A DNA stretch of 64,000 nucleotides, taken from NCBI GenBank assembly GCA_034008185.1, contig CM067082.1:11330984-11394983 (forward strand), given 5' to 3'. Numbering within the stretch: the stretch's first letter is position 1; every line of letters starts with the position of its first letter. The stretch comes from Gorsachius magnificus. Taxonomy: Eukaryota > Chordata > Aves > Pelecaniformes > Ardeidae. Shown here in pieces: positions 50,016-64,000 of the stretch. The translations under genes were made by a program, and so were the position numbers. The notes beneath the pieces were generated by a model that made no database searches, had not been told where the DNA came from, and was given only the letters and a program-made list of their open reading frames with translations.

Positions 50016-50592
50016 ATCATAGAATCAAAGAATGTTTTGCGTTGGAAAGGACCTTTAGAGGTCATCTAGTCCAAACCCCCTGCAGTGAGCAGGGACACCG
50101 TTAACTAGATAAGGCTGCTCAGAGACCCATCCAACCTGGTCTTGAATGCACTACTCTCTCAGTCTGTCCTCATAGGAGAGGTGCTCCAGCCCTCAGATCA
50201 TCTTAGTAGCCCTCCTCTGGACCCGCTCCAACACTTCCATGTCCTTCTTGTGCTGAGGGCTCCAGAGCTGGACGCAGTATTCCAGGTGAGGTCTCACCAG
50301 AGCAGAGTAGAGGGGCAGAATCTCCTCCCTCGACCTGCTGGCCATGCTTCTTTTGATGCAGACCAGGGTAGGGTTGGCCTTCTGGGCTGCCAGTGCACAT
50401 TGCCGGCTCATGTCCAGCTTTTCATCCACCAGCACCCCCAAGTCCCTCTCAGCAGGGCTGCTCTCGATCCTTTCTTCCCCCAGACTGTATTGATACCAGG
50501 GGTTACCCCGCCCCAGGTGCAGGACCTTGCACTTGGCCTTGTTGAACCTCATGAGGTTCACACAGGCCCACCTCTCCTGCTTGTCCAGGTTG
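50016..50592 (-). mobile_element. CR1 LINE with internal deletion, RT C-terminal part
   Basis: Antisense CR1. The tail is at the left end (atcatagaatcaaagaatg). The minus-strand frame 50193-50561 encodes about 122 codons of ORF2 downstream of the catalytic motif: [78 protein letters not shown]. It ends in a TGA at 50193-50195. Between 50148 and 50154 the sequence jumps from the 3' end directly into the 'ctctctcagtctgtcct' region, so about 250 bp present in the copy at 52461-53452 are missing. It is 5'-truncated before the FADD motif and not active. The long + strand frame over it is an antisense by-product. Confidence 0.95.
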
Positions 50593-52460
50593 TGTTTAAA
50601 CTGTTGTGTTTAGAACAAGGATGAGGTCCATGGCCATCCTTCATGTCACAGTTGCATCTGCAGACCTGAAGAGTGTTATAACCTTTATTGAATGAGGGTA
50701 CCAAAGGAATGGAGAGGTGAAAAGGTTTGTCTGGGGGAAATAAGAACTGGCAGCATTGCCAACATGCAGGTGAAGTCTATACAAGAGACCTGCGCTGCTC
50801 TGTGCTAATAAGAGAGCAATTCTTTGTTACCAGCCCCATGTTCTACATCAGCATGAACACCCTTCCCCTGCCCCAATCTTCTCTTTTGACAAAATTTATT
50901 TCTTTGGGGCAAACAAAAGCATACTTTGAAACCTGTCAGCTGTACCTCCAGTGGGAGAAGCTACTGCTGTATCCAGTCCAAAAATCCTATCTACATTATA
51001 GGTATTTTTTGGTGTGAATCCCAGTAAGTATTTATAATCTTGACTGCTTATAGGCATAACTCCCACTGAGTTGTGAGGATTTGGTCCTCTGGGCTTTAGC
51101 TTATCGACATGTAAAACAGAAGTTATAACCTTTTTATTCCTCATTTGAGCACTATGATTTCTTCTTTAGTATGATATTATTAGTTATGTAGCACCAAGAA
51201 TTCACTGGGAAATTTTTAGGCAACATCTATTCCCATAAATTAAATAATGCCAGGGTCATTCCCAGGCAAGGGAGCTTCATCATCACCGCTGTTGATGGTC
51301 CCTAGCACAGTTTGGGTCTATGCCAGGTAGCATCCTCCAAAAAAAATCCCCAGGCACAATTTAGAAGCTTGCATGGACCAAAGACCACTCCCAACAGATG
51401 GTTTGGATGCAGCCAACCCATCTGGTATGATAAAAGAGATTAGTTGTAGGTGATGGGGTACTTGGGCCCTGTGCCAGGGAATGGCCCTGGGTACAATTAC
51501 TTGCCTGGACATCTATTCAAGCCATGAGTGAGGGAAGAATAAGGCAATTTGTTAGTGCTTTTAAAACCTTATTTATCATTGTCATAGTCAGACACATAAA
51601 TAAATGCACAGGATGTTGCTATCATCAAGTATCCTGGTGCCAAGTCTCTATGGCTATGTCGGTACTAAGTAAGAAAGGCCAGAGCTTGTCCCTGGATAGG
51701 ACAACTGATGCCCAGACTGCCCCTTCACTCCTTGGTCAGGCTGCCAGCTGCTCCGTCATCAGCCCAGGCTGCCCCCAAAACATGCCAGAAAACTGTCCAG
51801 AAGAGCTATCCATGGATGATGGAGTAACTGAGCTTTACCCAGTGCCCTGACCCTTCATGCTGGGAGCTCATATGCAGCTCTGTACTCTGGAGCCCTCCAC
51901 AAATATAGACAGTAGAGCAGGATGAATGATTTTACTGAATACCTGTAGCACAGTATAACTTTCTTCCCTATTTTCTTTACCCTCAAGCCATGACATCAGT
52001 TGAGTGAAGTGCCGTGAGGTCCTTGCATCTCCACCTCATCACAAAACTCTTCAGACAGTGAATGATGCAGATGGAAACAGTCCAAGGCGCCAACAGGAAA
52101 ATCCCTTTTGCGCGAAGCAGGAGGCACAGGTCCCCAGCCAGGGGCTCATTTTGTGTTGATTCAGCACTACAAAAACTATTTCTGCCCTTGTTCAAGATAT
52201 GCAGAAATTTTTTTAACATCTTTAGGTGCAGAGCTGGAAAGTAGGTCAGCTAGAATAAGTGTGACAAGACAGGCTACTCACGGGGAGGTGGAAAGTTCAG
52301 GTACTATAAGTACAGTTGTGACAAGTTTAGATTTGGCATTCGCTGATCAGGATCTCTCAAATGCCTAACAACTTCAACCTTCTCCTGAAAGGACAGTGTG
52401 CCTGTTTCTCCTTAAAACATTTTGTGAAGTCAATGGTAGAAAGTAAAGGATTTATTTTAG
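50593..52460. other. Unassigned non-coding stretch
   Basis: About 1.9 kb between two same-orientation CR1 copies. No gene or repeat is recognised. Confidence 0.5.
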
Positions 52461-55769
<3,309 letters not shown>

Positions 55770-55855
55770 ACTAATTCAGTGGGGCATCACATGCACAGGC
55801 CCATATTTATCCATCTAAGCATGTGTTTAAACACTGTGTAATATCTGGTCCTTTC
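55770..55855 (+). repeat. Probable half copy of the ancient palindromic repeat
   Basis: 'taattcagtggggcatcaca', 'tgcacaggc' and 'taagcatgtgtttaaacac' followed by 'atatctggtcc' resemble the right half of the family seen at 42893-43077 and 49057-49120 (cttcaatgggact, cacatgcttaaag, taagcatgtgtttaagtgc, tgaatcagggcc). It is the most decayed of the three. Confidence 0.35.
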
Positions 55856-57321
55856 CCAGCAAAATGGAAACACTTACTTTTTCTGCGCACTGTCACTTAA
55901 TTGATGTTCAGTCACCCATCATTTCTTCATGAGGCAATGTTCAAATGGGCCATGTTTGTACAAGAGTGAAACCAAAGCTAAGTCAAGCCAAAGTGAAGGT
56001 CTACAAAGAGGCCTCAGAGACGTCAAGGGCCTTTGGGGATAGTTCCTGGCTCACACCATTTGGTATCTAATGGTCGAAATGATTTTAAAAGGAGCCTGCC
56101 ATTCTTCGCCACATCCACAGCACAAGATGAACAACAGTACAGAGATACCTGAACCCGTAAAAACACCATGCAGCATTTACCTGTTTGTAGATAAAATAAT
56201 TTCCCAAGACATATTAGCCTTAATATAGAAGACAACTGCAACCAGATCCAGAGGCATTAAGACATTTACGTTTAATCCATTCCCGGGCTGTTGAGGACAC
56301 CACAGAGTTGTACCACACCAAGACCAAGTGGGTACACTGGCAAGATCTTTATGCATTCCCTTCTCACCCCAAGGACAAATACGTCCAGAGGCACATGGCC
56401 ATGGCTTACCAAAGTAAGTTTACTACTGGTATGATGCAAACTATTTTGACGTGCTGTGCACTGCAGCCTGACCCAGAACGAGGAGACGCCACAGGCAGCA
56501 CCACCCACACCTGGCAGCAGAAGTTTGGAAACCTCTGGCTTACTGGCATTAAGCTCATCTTCTGACCAAGATGATTTCCCATCCCAGGAAATTTGGTGCC
56601 CATAGAGGGATGTCCTAGAGAGCTGTGTGCTCACAAATAGAAGAGAGCCTTTCTGAAGGATCTCTCAATAGGGTTTTCTCTTGGGCAGCTGTTTGAATAT
56701 CTTCTTTCAAGCAAGGGTGTGGGCTGTATTTTTTTTTGTTGTTTGGGACACTGGCAGCATGTGATTTCATTAGACATGTGAGTAAAATTGTGAGTTTTGT
56801 GCCTTCCTCCTGTGAACTCCCCTCCCACTTAGCCCATTTCTTCTGAGAAAGAGAAGCTGAAAATGGCTGCTCGAGATTTTCCTTTCTGTTGAACTGAAAA
56901 TGAGAGAAAAGCTAAGACTTTCTGAGCACAGCTGTACTTTCCCGATCAATAAAAGCTGATCGAGAGCCCAAAATGCTCTGCACACAGCTACAGCCCTGCA
57001 TTTCCTGTCACTGCCTGAGGTGAAACCTTCCATTGCTTGCTGCGATGATTCATTTCCAAAACTTCAGTTAAGTTATCACAACGGCAGGTCACCTCTGATT
57101 TTCACCCGTGTCTTTTCCCCACCCTTGCTTTCTTTTATTCTTTTTCAATTAAAATGTGACTCACTGTTATGGAATTTTGTCAGAGTCCATCAACCCCTAT
57201 CCTCTTCCTCCCCAAACCCCGCTCCTAATACATCTGTCACAAATTTTTATTTTAAGCCTCGGTATTTGGTGCTGTCATTTCACTGGATGTGTCTGCAGCT
57301 TCCAGAAACTGAGTTCAGAAG
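55856..57321. other. Unassigned non-coding stretch
   Basis: Overlapping domainless frames on both strands (56272-57033). No repeat is recognised. Confidence 0.5.
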
Positions 57322-57382
57322 GGCTCTGTGGTGCCAGATGCTGTACAAACGTAATGAGACCTTCCCCCAGGAGCTACGTTTT
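57322..57382 (+). repeat. Ancient repeat, 'gctgtacaaa-gagcta' family, copy 2
   Basis: 'tggtgccagatgctgtacaa' then 'gtaatgagaccttcccccag' and 'gagctacgtttt' matches the old amniote phrase order (ggcgctgtacaaacac, agacagtccctgcccc, gagcttacaatct) also seen at 40020-40095. Confidence 0.45.
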
Positions 57383-58242
57383 AAAAAAAGTCTTTCAGTC
57401 CTTTAATGATACTCTCTCACTTTTTTTTTTTCTTTCGTTTCTCTTGCTGGTGCTGTCATGAAAGCAGTAGCCTGGCTGCAAGCTTGCCTTTTGCAGCCAC
57501 CACAGCAAACTGGATCATCTTATTGGAGACAGCAGAACTACTCCAGATTTATACTCTGGGTAACTGACAGCGGGATGTCCTCCCCTCTTTCACTCTTTAA
57601 AAACCAGTCACAGTGAAATGCTGGGATAGGTGCAATAGAAAAATCCTTTGAGGTTAGAGATCAAATAAACCTTCCTCCTTTTTTTTGATACTACCTGCTT
57701 TAAGAGATTTTAATTACTAATTAGCTATGCTGTGCATTCGTTTTGCTATATTCATCCTTGCTTTCTGCTGGGATTTCAGCATCTGTTGGGGAGGAAACCT
57801 TGGAAGAAATCCAAAAAGCTGTAGTAAGAGGTGTCAGTGATGCTCTTTTCAAGTCAGAACTGGACCGCTGACACCATTTGACAGTAGTTACCCCACTGTG
57901 ATGCTGCCTCGGACCACATCCTGGGAATGTGACACCGCATGTGCTCATCAGAGCTCGGAAGGACTAACAAGGAACTGCAACACATTAAGCAAAATTCAGC
58001 AGGCTAAGTGAAAAGGAATCTTTTTTAAAAGGGCTTGTTTATAAATTACCCTATCTGATTAAGAGACTACTGAGGAACTTGAGCACCCTTGGGTGAACTC
58101 ATTCTCATAAGCAAAACCCTCCCGCTTTCCCTATCAAAACCCATCTTCGCTTCAAGAGTTAATAGGCAACAGCCTGGCCTAGAGGTAGCCACATACTGGT
58201 GGTGAAGCTAATTGATGCAAATGGCTCCAGGGTGTTTTGCAG
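57383..58242. other. Unassigned non-coding stretch
   Basis: No gene or repeat is recognised. A T-rich run lies at 57421-57433. Confidence 0.5.
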
Positions 58243-58402
58243 AGGATCTCCCGAGGATCTGCATTGTCCTCATCATCCACACTGCAGCACCACTTTGCTA
58301 AAGAAATAGGTTACCTTCACAAGACTTTCCCTAAGAAGGAGAGTCTGAACGAGGTTGAGAAGTCAGCACCAAACTATAATACTCAATATTTGAAAGCTGA
58401 AG
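58243..58402 (+). other. Weak candidate exon with splice-like borders
   Basis: A 160-nt stretch is bounded by an acceptor-like 'ggtgttttgcag' and a donor-like 'GCTGAAG|gtaggc', and one frame is open throughout (ISRGSALSSSSTLQHHF... LKAEG). The polypyrimidine tract is weak and the peptide matches nothing I recognise. It could be a non-coding RNA exon or chance. Confidence 0.1.
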
Positions 58403-61400
58403 GTAGGCGGCATTGTTGTTAGTCTCTTAAACATTTCAGTCAAGCTCTAATAATAGGTCTTCCCACATAAAAGGATAAATGATCCCGCGTGTCAGAGGGT
58501 ATGCCTTCACTTCAGAATTAGCTCAGGTGATGCTGTTGTCTCTTCCTCTTTCTGGTTCATAGAGAAAATCCAAATCTGGAGTTATGTTTTCCATTTGGAG
58601 CGGGATTACCAATTGAAGCTCAGGATCTGTTTTCACAAGGGCTGGCACCCTCAGTTCCCCAGTGTTTTCCCACACCATTCTGTGCCCATAAAAGCACTCC
58701 AATTTACATACACTCTCATGGGTGGGGGTATGTCTACACCATCATCTCACTCCACACCTCAGCCCTGGTCTTGACTCACTGATACTCCATATTGCAATAA
58801 ATATTAATTCACTTCCATGCTATTTTTTGAAAGTACTAGGTAGCTTCTTTGAAAAAAAAATCAAAGTCTTAGATATTCTATTCAGGGAATATCTCCCAGC
58901 AGGCAGTATGGACAAGAATGCACCAGGCGTGTTTTCTTCTGCTCTGCAGAGTGCTCGAACAGGCTTTGCAAACTGAAGAACTCCAGTCTTGTCATGTCAT
59001 ACATACAAGACCAAAATGTAGAATCTCAGCTTCATTCCATGGAAACACCAAGCAACAGGACTGCAGCACAGCTAGCACTTTGAACTGGAAAGAATGGACC
59101 CAAACTGACATCTGTGTCTTAGGGAAAGAAGGACCTTCAGGAGACATAAGGCCAAGTATGGTAAGGAGAGGACTGAGCTACCCTGCTGTCAAGGAGGCCA
59201 GCCTGCTTAGTGTGGATGCATTCACCAGGGTAGATGTAGCCAGAGCTACGCCATTTAATGCAGTAAAAAGAATTATGGGATATTACTTTGATGGGTTCAG
59301 AGATGCACATGGGTCCATGCAATCCTTTGTGGAAATAATGAATATGGAATATGGCCATGGTTTTCTAACTTGAGTTTAGACCCACGTGGAATCCAACCAC
59401 ATTTTTCCAACAAAGATCTTCCTGTGTGATTGATAGTGGCCCTCTTAAAGGATTCAGTGGCCCCCACGTTGAAACTTTGTCATGAGTAAAAATATGATGG
59501 ATTCCTTAGAAGATCATTTTGCTAAGGCGAAAGGCCATTAGTACCCCCCTTATGAATCAGAGATTTTGTCATACTGTTCTTCAGCTGTGAAGTTTTTTTT
59601 TCTGGTGCGTTATATACACCATCAACTTCACAGACAGCAGAAGCCAGGGAGGTCTATTACATGGATAACTGACTCTAGTCGTGTTTTGAGTGTGGATTTC
59701 CTTCCATGATGCTCTTAGATCTTGAATCCTGAATCTTCTAGATTAACCTTAATTGGAAACCTCCTACCTGCAGTGAAATCGCAAACAGTAACAGTTGTCA
59801 ATCTAGCACTTGAAAAATTACCCTCCCGCTAGCCTGTGACAGACAACATGCCATAACCGGATTCCATACCCAGGAGCTCCCCAGCTGGTGCTGCAAACAC
59901 GATTCAAGAAGAACCATGAGATCCAGATCTGGGGAAAATATGATTGGTTGGGGTCATGACAGAGGGCAAACACTCTGCTGCAAGCTAAGACCAAGAGCTT
60001 GTAGTCACTGCGCCAGCTTAAGATCACAGAGTAGCCTTGTGTATGTCTACAAAGGCGGGAAAGAGTGGAAGATGCTTTCCATGGTCACCCCAACTGAAGA
60101 CTGTGTAGGCAAAAAGGTGTGCACCTTCAGCGCAAGGCAATTACAGCAGCTGCACCATTTCTGAGGATTTTATCTGTGGACACACTGGAGGGGTAAAATG
60201 GGAAAGCTTCTCAAGATTAGAGAAAAAGCACTCACCGTACTTATGCCTGCTTTATCTAAAACCCTTAGATCTGCATTTTGGCTAGGATGTCTCAGAAGGA
60301 CAAGCATATGCACGAAATTTCTTATGATTTTTACTTCCAGAAAAGCCAGAAATAGTATAAGAATATCAAGAATGACCTCTTTACTTCTGCTTTGCGTTCC
60401 CTATAGAAGGAGGAAGTACAAATCTCCCAATATGCTCAGTTCAACATCAGGTTTTCTGGGTCATTTTGTCAAAGCAATTTCTCTGACTTTAACTGTGGAG
60501 AAGCTACAAACCCTGGAACAGAACAGCAAAGACAGCAGAATTGTTGGGTGCAAGAGGAGTAATTCAACTATCCTACTATCATGCAGAGAGAGCATGATAT
60601 TAGTCGAAGGCTCGAGATGTTCCTGTACTCTGGCATCACTACATCGCACTAATGCCCAGATCTATTTACTGCATGGTCTGTATTTCTGGAGACAGACAAG
60701 GACATGAAAGATCTCTTCCTAAGCCTGCCCAGAGCCTTGTTCGATAGCAAAAATGTTAACAGTTTTTAGATCTATGCAGTCAACTTGTTTAAGTAAAAGT
60801 GCTCCCAGACCATTTCAAGCCATTTGGAACAAAACATCACTGTAATTGGCAGTTCTGTACCTCCACCATGCCTGACCCACCAGCAGGGTCCCTGTGGTGG
60901 AGCAGACACACAAGAGGAGCCAGGCAGCTTCATTTAGGACAAAGAAACATTTACAGCTGCTTTCCCCAGTAGTGTGGCTCTGCTTTCTGATGCCAGTGGC
61001 AGCTTTTTTTCTTTTTCTTTCTTTTCACCAGAAAAGCAGTTAAATCTGCATCAGGAACAGCATTACCGGAATGTGACTTTTTAGTGTCAGAGGTATTGTA
61101 ACGGGGTAGCTGGAAGTCTGCACTGCGAATACAGAAGATAAGGAGCTCCTTCACATCTGGGGTGGCCTGCATATCTCCTTCACACCGGCGAAGTAAGCAA
61201 ACGGCTTTGCTAAATGACAGCTGCTGGATTCAGCGAACTGTCGGCTCCATCCCTTTTCACATACTGTAAATATCCATATCAGAAAGCCCATGGCTAACCC
61301 GTACTGAAACTGTGGCAGATAAAAATCAAAGGAGAGATACTGAAGTCTGACGTCTTCATCCAAAACTGACTGAAGTCAATCTCCTAAGTGATTTGGCATT

Positions 61401-61729
61401 TATAGCTATCCCTAAATTACCCTCTAATTCTTGGGAAAGGTAGCAGGGGCAGAAATCTCTCCGAAGCAGGTTTGAGAAGCATTAGTATGACACTATACAA
61501 AGTTGGCATTGCCTTTCTCAGACTATGCTGGCCGAATCCATAAAACAAGCTGGAAGCTACGCATCTCCTGTCAGCCCTAAAAATCCGGGCTTATTGTAAA
61601 ATAAATAAATAAAAATAAAATCCTCCCCAGTTAAACACCCCCTTTCAAATTCACACTGGTGACAGAAACCTTATTACCAATCACGCACTAAGGGTGCTGA
61701 TGTGAGCACTGCAGATCATTTCTAACATG
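58403..61729. other. Unassigned non-coding stretch with the longest non-repeat frames
   Basis: Two + strand frames stand out by length, 58918-59373 (151 codons) and 60198-60707 (169 codons). Neither shows a recognisable domain, and the lengths are about what chance gives across 64 kb on two strands. Phrases 'gggtatgccttcacttcag' (58497) and 'gggggtatgtctacacc' (58724) resemble ends of an old sauropsid repeat. A short AAAT-rich run lies at 61597-61620. Confidence 0.45.
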
Positions 61730-62110
61730 AGTTACTGCCCATTTTCAATGGCTTGTGCAATCAGTGGGTTTTCTAATTGCTTTGGGGATTAATAACACAA
61801 TAGGAGGCCATTTCACATTGGTTGACAATTATTTTATCCAACTGTATAAAGAACAGGTGATAAATTAATAAATTATAATCAGTCAGTTATTAAAGCTTAA
61901 TGGCAGATGGCTGTAACAAGAATAAAGAGAGCCTGAGCCTCACAAAATGGTATCTTGATAGTATTTTTCAATGCATTTTTAATGAGAGGCATATAAAATG
62001 CATAAAACTTATAAATCATTTATAAAAGAACAAACTACAGAGTTGAATGGTCCAGTTATAATGCTATCATTATATTATTAATATCACAAGATCACCCAGC
62101 AGCCTGCAAA
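61730..62110. promoter_or_regulatory. Conserved-looking block dense in TAAT motifs
   Basis: About 380 bp of AT-rich but non-repetitive sequence hold many homeodomain-type cores (TCTAATTGC, GATTAATAAC, AAATTAATAAATTATAATC), SOX-like ACAATAGG, an E-box in GCAGATGGC and CDX-like ATAAATCATTTATAAAAG. This is the strongest enhancer-like or conserved-element-like texture in the window. Function and conservation are inferred. Confidence 0.35.
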
Positions 62111-62129
62111 TCTGACTGTCATCTTACTG

Positions 62130-62180
62130 TTTCAGGTGCTGTGCAAACAGAGAATGCTGTCCCGGCACCGAGGAGCTGGG
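62130..62180 (+). repeat. Ancient repeat, 'gctgtgcaaa-gagct' family, copy 3
   Basis: 'ttcaggtgctgtgcaaacag' then 'agaatgctgtcccggcaccg' and 'aggagctgg' again follows the order gcgctgtacaaacac, agacagtccctgcccc, gagct. It is short and decayed. Confidence 0.4.
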
Positions 62181-64000
62181 TGGCTGCAGCTGGGGGCTGG
62201 GGGGGCTGCATGCCTGGAAGATGACCTGCCAATGTCATGGGAAGATCCCAGGGCTAAAGCTCACTCATCTGCAGAAGCTCTGCACTGAAGTCCTGAGTGG
62301 CTCTTGAGCATGGCCTGGGACTATGCGATTTTAAGAGACGTGCTTGTATTCCTTACGCGTTTTGGTGTGCACAGAGTGCTGTGCTGTGAGACCAGAAATC
62401 ATCCCACTTGCAGGTGAGGGAATGGACATGCAACACCTTGGGTTTTGTTTGCAGACATAGGTTTTTTCACAGCACAAATGCATATGCATGTATGTATTTC
62501 CTGAACACCTTCTTTTGGTATAAGAGTCTGAAAATATGGTCAATCAAATCAGCCTAGGCAGTCTACTGTTTTCCTGCCTCTTTTTGCTTCTTCTGAGGCA
62601 CTGAGTAACCTATGGATGTGTTTTACCATTTCTGTATATTTGGATGAAATTCTGGCCCTTTTTGGGTCACTAGTAAAACTCTTTTTGACTATAGCAAGTT
62701 TGCCTTTATTTTCCAGGTTATAGGCCTAGAGAGTACTATTTCTTCCCTGGTACTCATACAGCACCCAGCCAAATAACACCTTGGGGTCCTAGTCTGATAC
62801 ATATGCTAAGAACAGATAATAACCTCTGAAGCATTTTGCTGGTTAGTGACTGGCTCAGATTGACCTCAGTCAATTACAAGTTAGGGTTTTCCCCATGGGT
62901 AAATTGGTGCTAGAAGGACACTGCTTAGGGGACATTGATATACATCTGTCAGTGCACACAAAAATCCAGAATTCACCTCATGCAAAATTTGCCCTCATTT
63001 CTCCCTGCTGAAGGTTAGTCAGTGATTTAGGCAAAATTAGTTTAATATTCTGGTTCCCCAAAGCCAGCTGCATTCCTCACAAAACAGTCATCATGTGTGG
63101 TATCCTTCACCAGAGATGAAGAACTGAATAGCCTCTGGAAACAAAATTATGCTTCGAGTAGTCATCCCTGAACATGGTCTGTCACAGCGACCAGTGCTGC
63201 CTCTTGGCTTCCCCTGCTTCTCTCCCTCCCCACTCTCACTAACATTGCTGGCTGCTTGCTCCTATCTTCATCCCACATCAGAGGCTCTGTAGGAGGAGGC
63301 TCTCTTTGGTTTCGGTGCTTGCACAGCCCTTAGAGTCATGGGGAGCGGCTGGTGCTTGGAAAAGAGCCCTTCCCATGGCACAAATCAGAAAACAAAGACA
63401 AATATTCATGAAATAGCTTGGAAGTGTCTTCCTTACACTGCATTTGCTGTAACCAACCTGCAGCTGAACACAGGGACACCAGTATGGCACCTTTTGCAAG
63501 CAATGATACTGTCTTTAACTCAAGCAAGGGGGGAAAAAAGAGAGTGGCTTTCCTACTCCCCTGTAGGAAGATGGTTTGGGGGAGTAGCAGAGCAGAAATG
63601 GACTCTTACTGGGCCTTGAGGGGCAGGGACATCCCCCAGGGGTGGCCTGGACCCTGGCTGGGAGAAGACCCTGCAGGGTTGAGGGGAAGGGGTGATGCTC
63701 AAGGTGCATTTGACCCAACCCTTGTCCATGAGCAACCCCTCCAGCAGGGCTATGCTCCTTCTGGTGGCTGTGGTCTGCTGCTTCACAGGCAGGTTTTCAT
63801 TCCAGTCCCCTCTCTCTGCCCCTCCACCTCTATGTGTCCATCCTTTTTCACCTAAGTGAAGATGAGGTGTGCCCAGTCTCATGCCAAATTGCAAAGGGGC
63901 ATAGTTAACAGACACATATAGGTGAGACTTTTTTAGAGCTCTTAAAATTTCATAGAAATTAAAAGAAACACGAGGATTTCCCCATTTCCTTCCCCTCTAG
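62181..64000. other. Unassigned non-coding stretch to window end
   Basis: A G-rich run lies at about 62190-62208. Overlapping frames on both strands at 63278-63915 sit in a GC-richer part and have no domain. No gene is supported. Confidence 0.5.

Noticed and set aside
58918..59373. 151-codon open frame on the + strand
   Set aside because: No recognisable domain, no clear splice or start context, and a length within chance expectation.
60198..60707. 169-codon open frame on the + strand, the longest sense frame outside repeats
   Set aside because: No recognisable domain, biased toward Arg/Ser/Leu as expected from this base composition. A rough estimate from stop-codon frequency gives about one such frame by chance in 128 kb of strand.

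Overview
The window looks like non-coding DNA from a bird. The best evidence is a set of CR1 LINE copies that end in the avian-style tail (repeated ATTCTATG on the sense strand) with no poly-A. Overall repeat density is low. Older, heavily decayed repeats of types common to amniotes are also present. No protein-coding gene, tRNA, rRNA, CRISPR array or operon can be supported. Most open frames are short, and their number and size are about what chance gives in 64 kb of moderately AT-rich DNA. The exceptions are frames explained by CR1, read in sense or antisense.

Layout. 1-16 kb: mostly unassigned sequence with two CR1 3' ends (1270-1449 +, 4209-4270 -), a weak candidate membrane-segment exon (7391-7639 -) and a conserved-looking AT-rich block (9240-9490). 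16.4-18.4 kb: an ancient CR1 relic on the + strand covering much of ORF2. 18.8-20.2 kb: a homeobox/SOX-motif-rich block and a decayed palindromic repeat. 21.2, 25.3 and 28.3 kb: three more CR1 fragments from lineages of different age. 28.7-35 kb: largely unassigned, with a clean 23-bp x3 tandem repeat at 33563-33631. 35-46 kb: a GC-richer stretch crowded with very old repeat relics (MIR-like SINEs, palindromic elements, fragments with the signature 'gctgtacaaa...gagctta'). It also holds a small CpG cluster (40198-40312) and a conserved-looking block with a CTCF-like motif (41395-41640). 50-53.5 kb: the two best CR1 copies, both on the minus strand, carrying reverse transcriptase sequence. 53.5-64 kb: mostly unassigned, with more old relics and a strongly TAAT-rich block at 61730-62110.

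Nothing here acts as a gene system. The likely functional content is cis-regulatory (several blocks that look like conserved non-coding elements), but that is inference from base composition and motif density and needs alignment to other genomes. I found no convincing undescribed system. The most useful leads are the palindromic relic family, the conserved-looking blocks and the relic-dense 35-46 kb interval.
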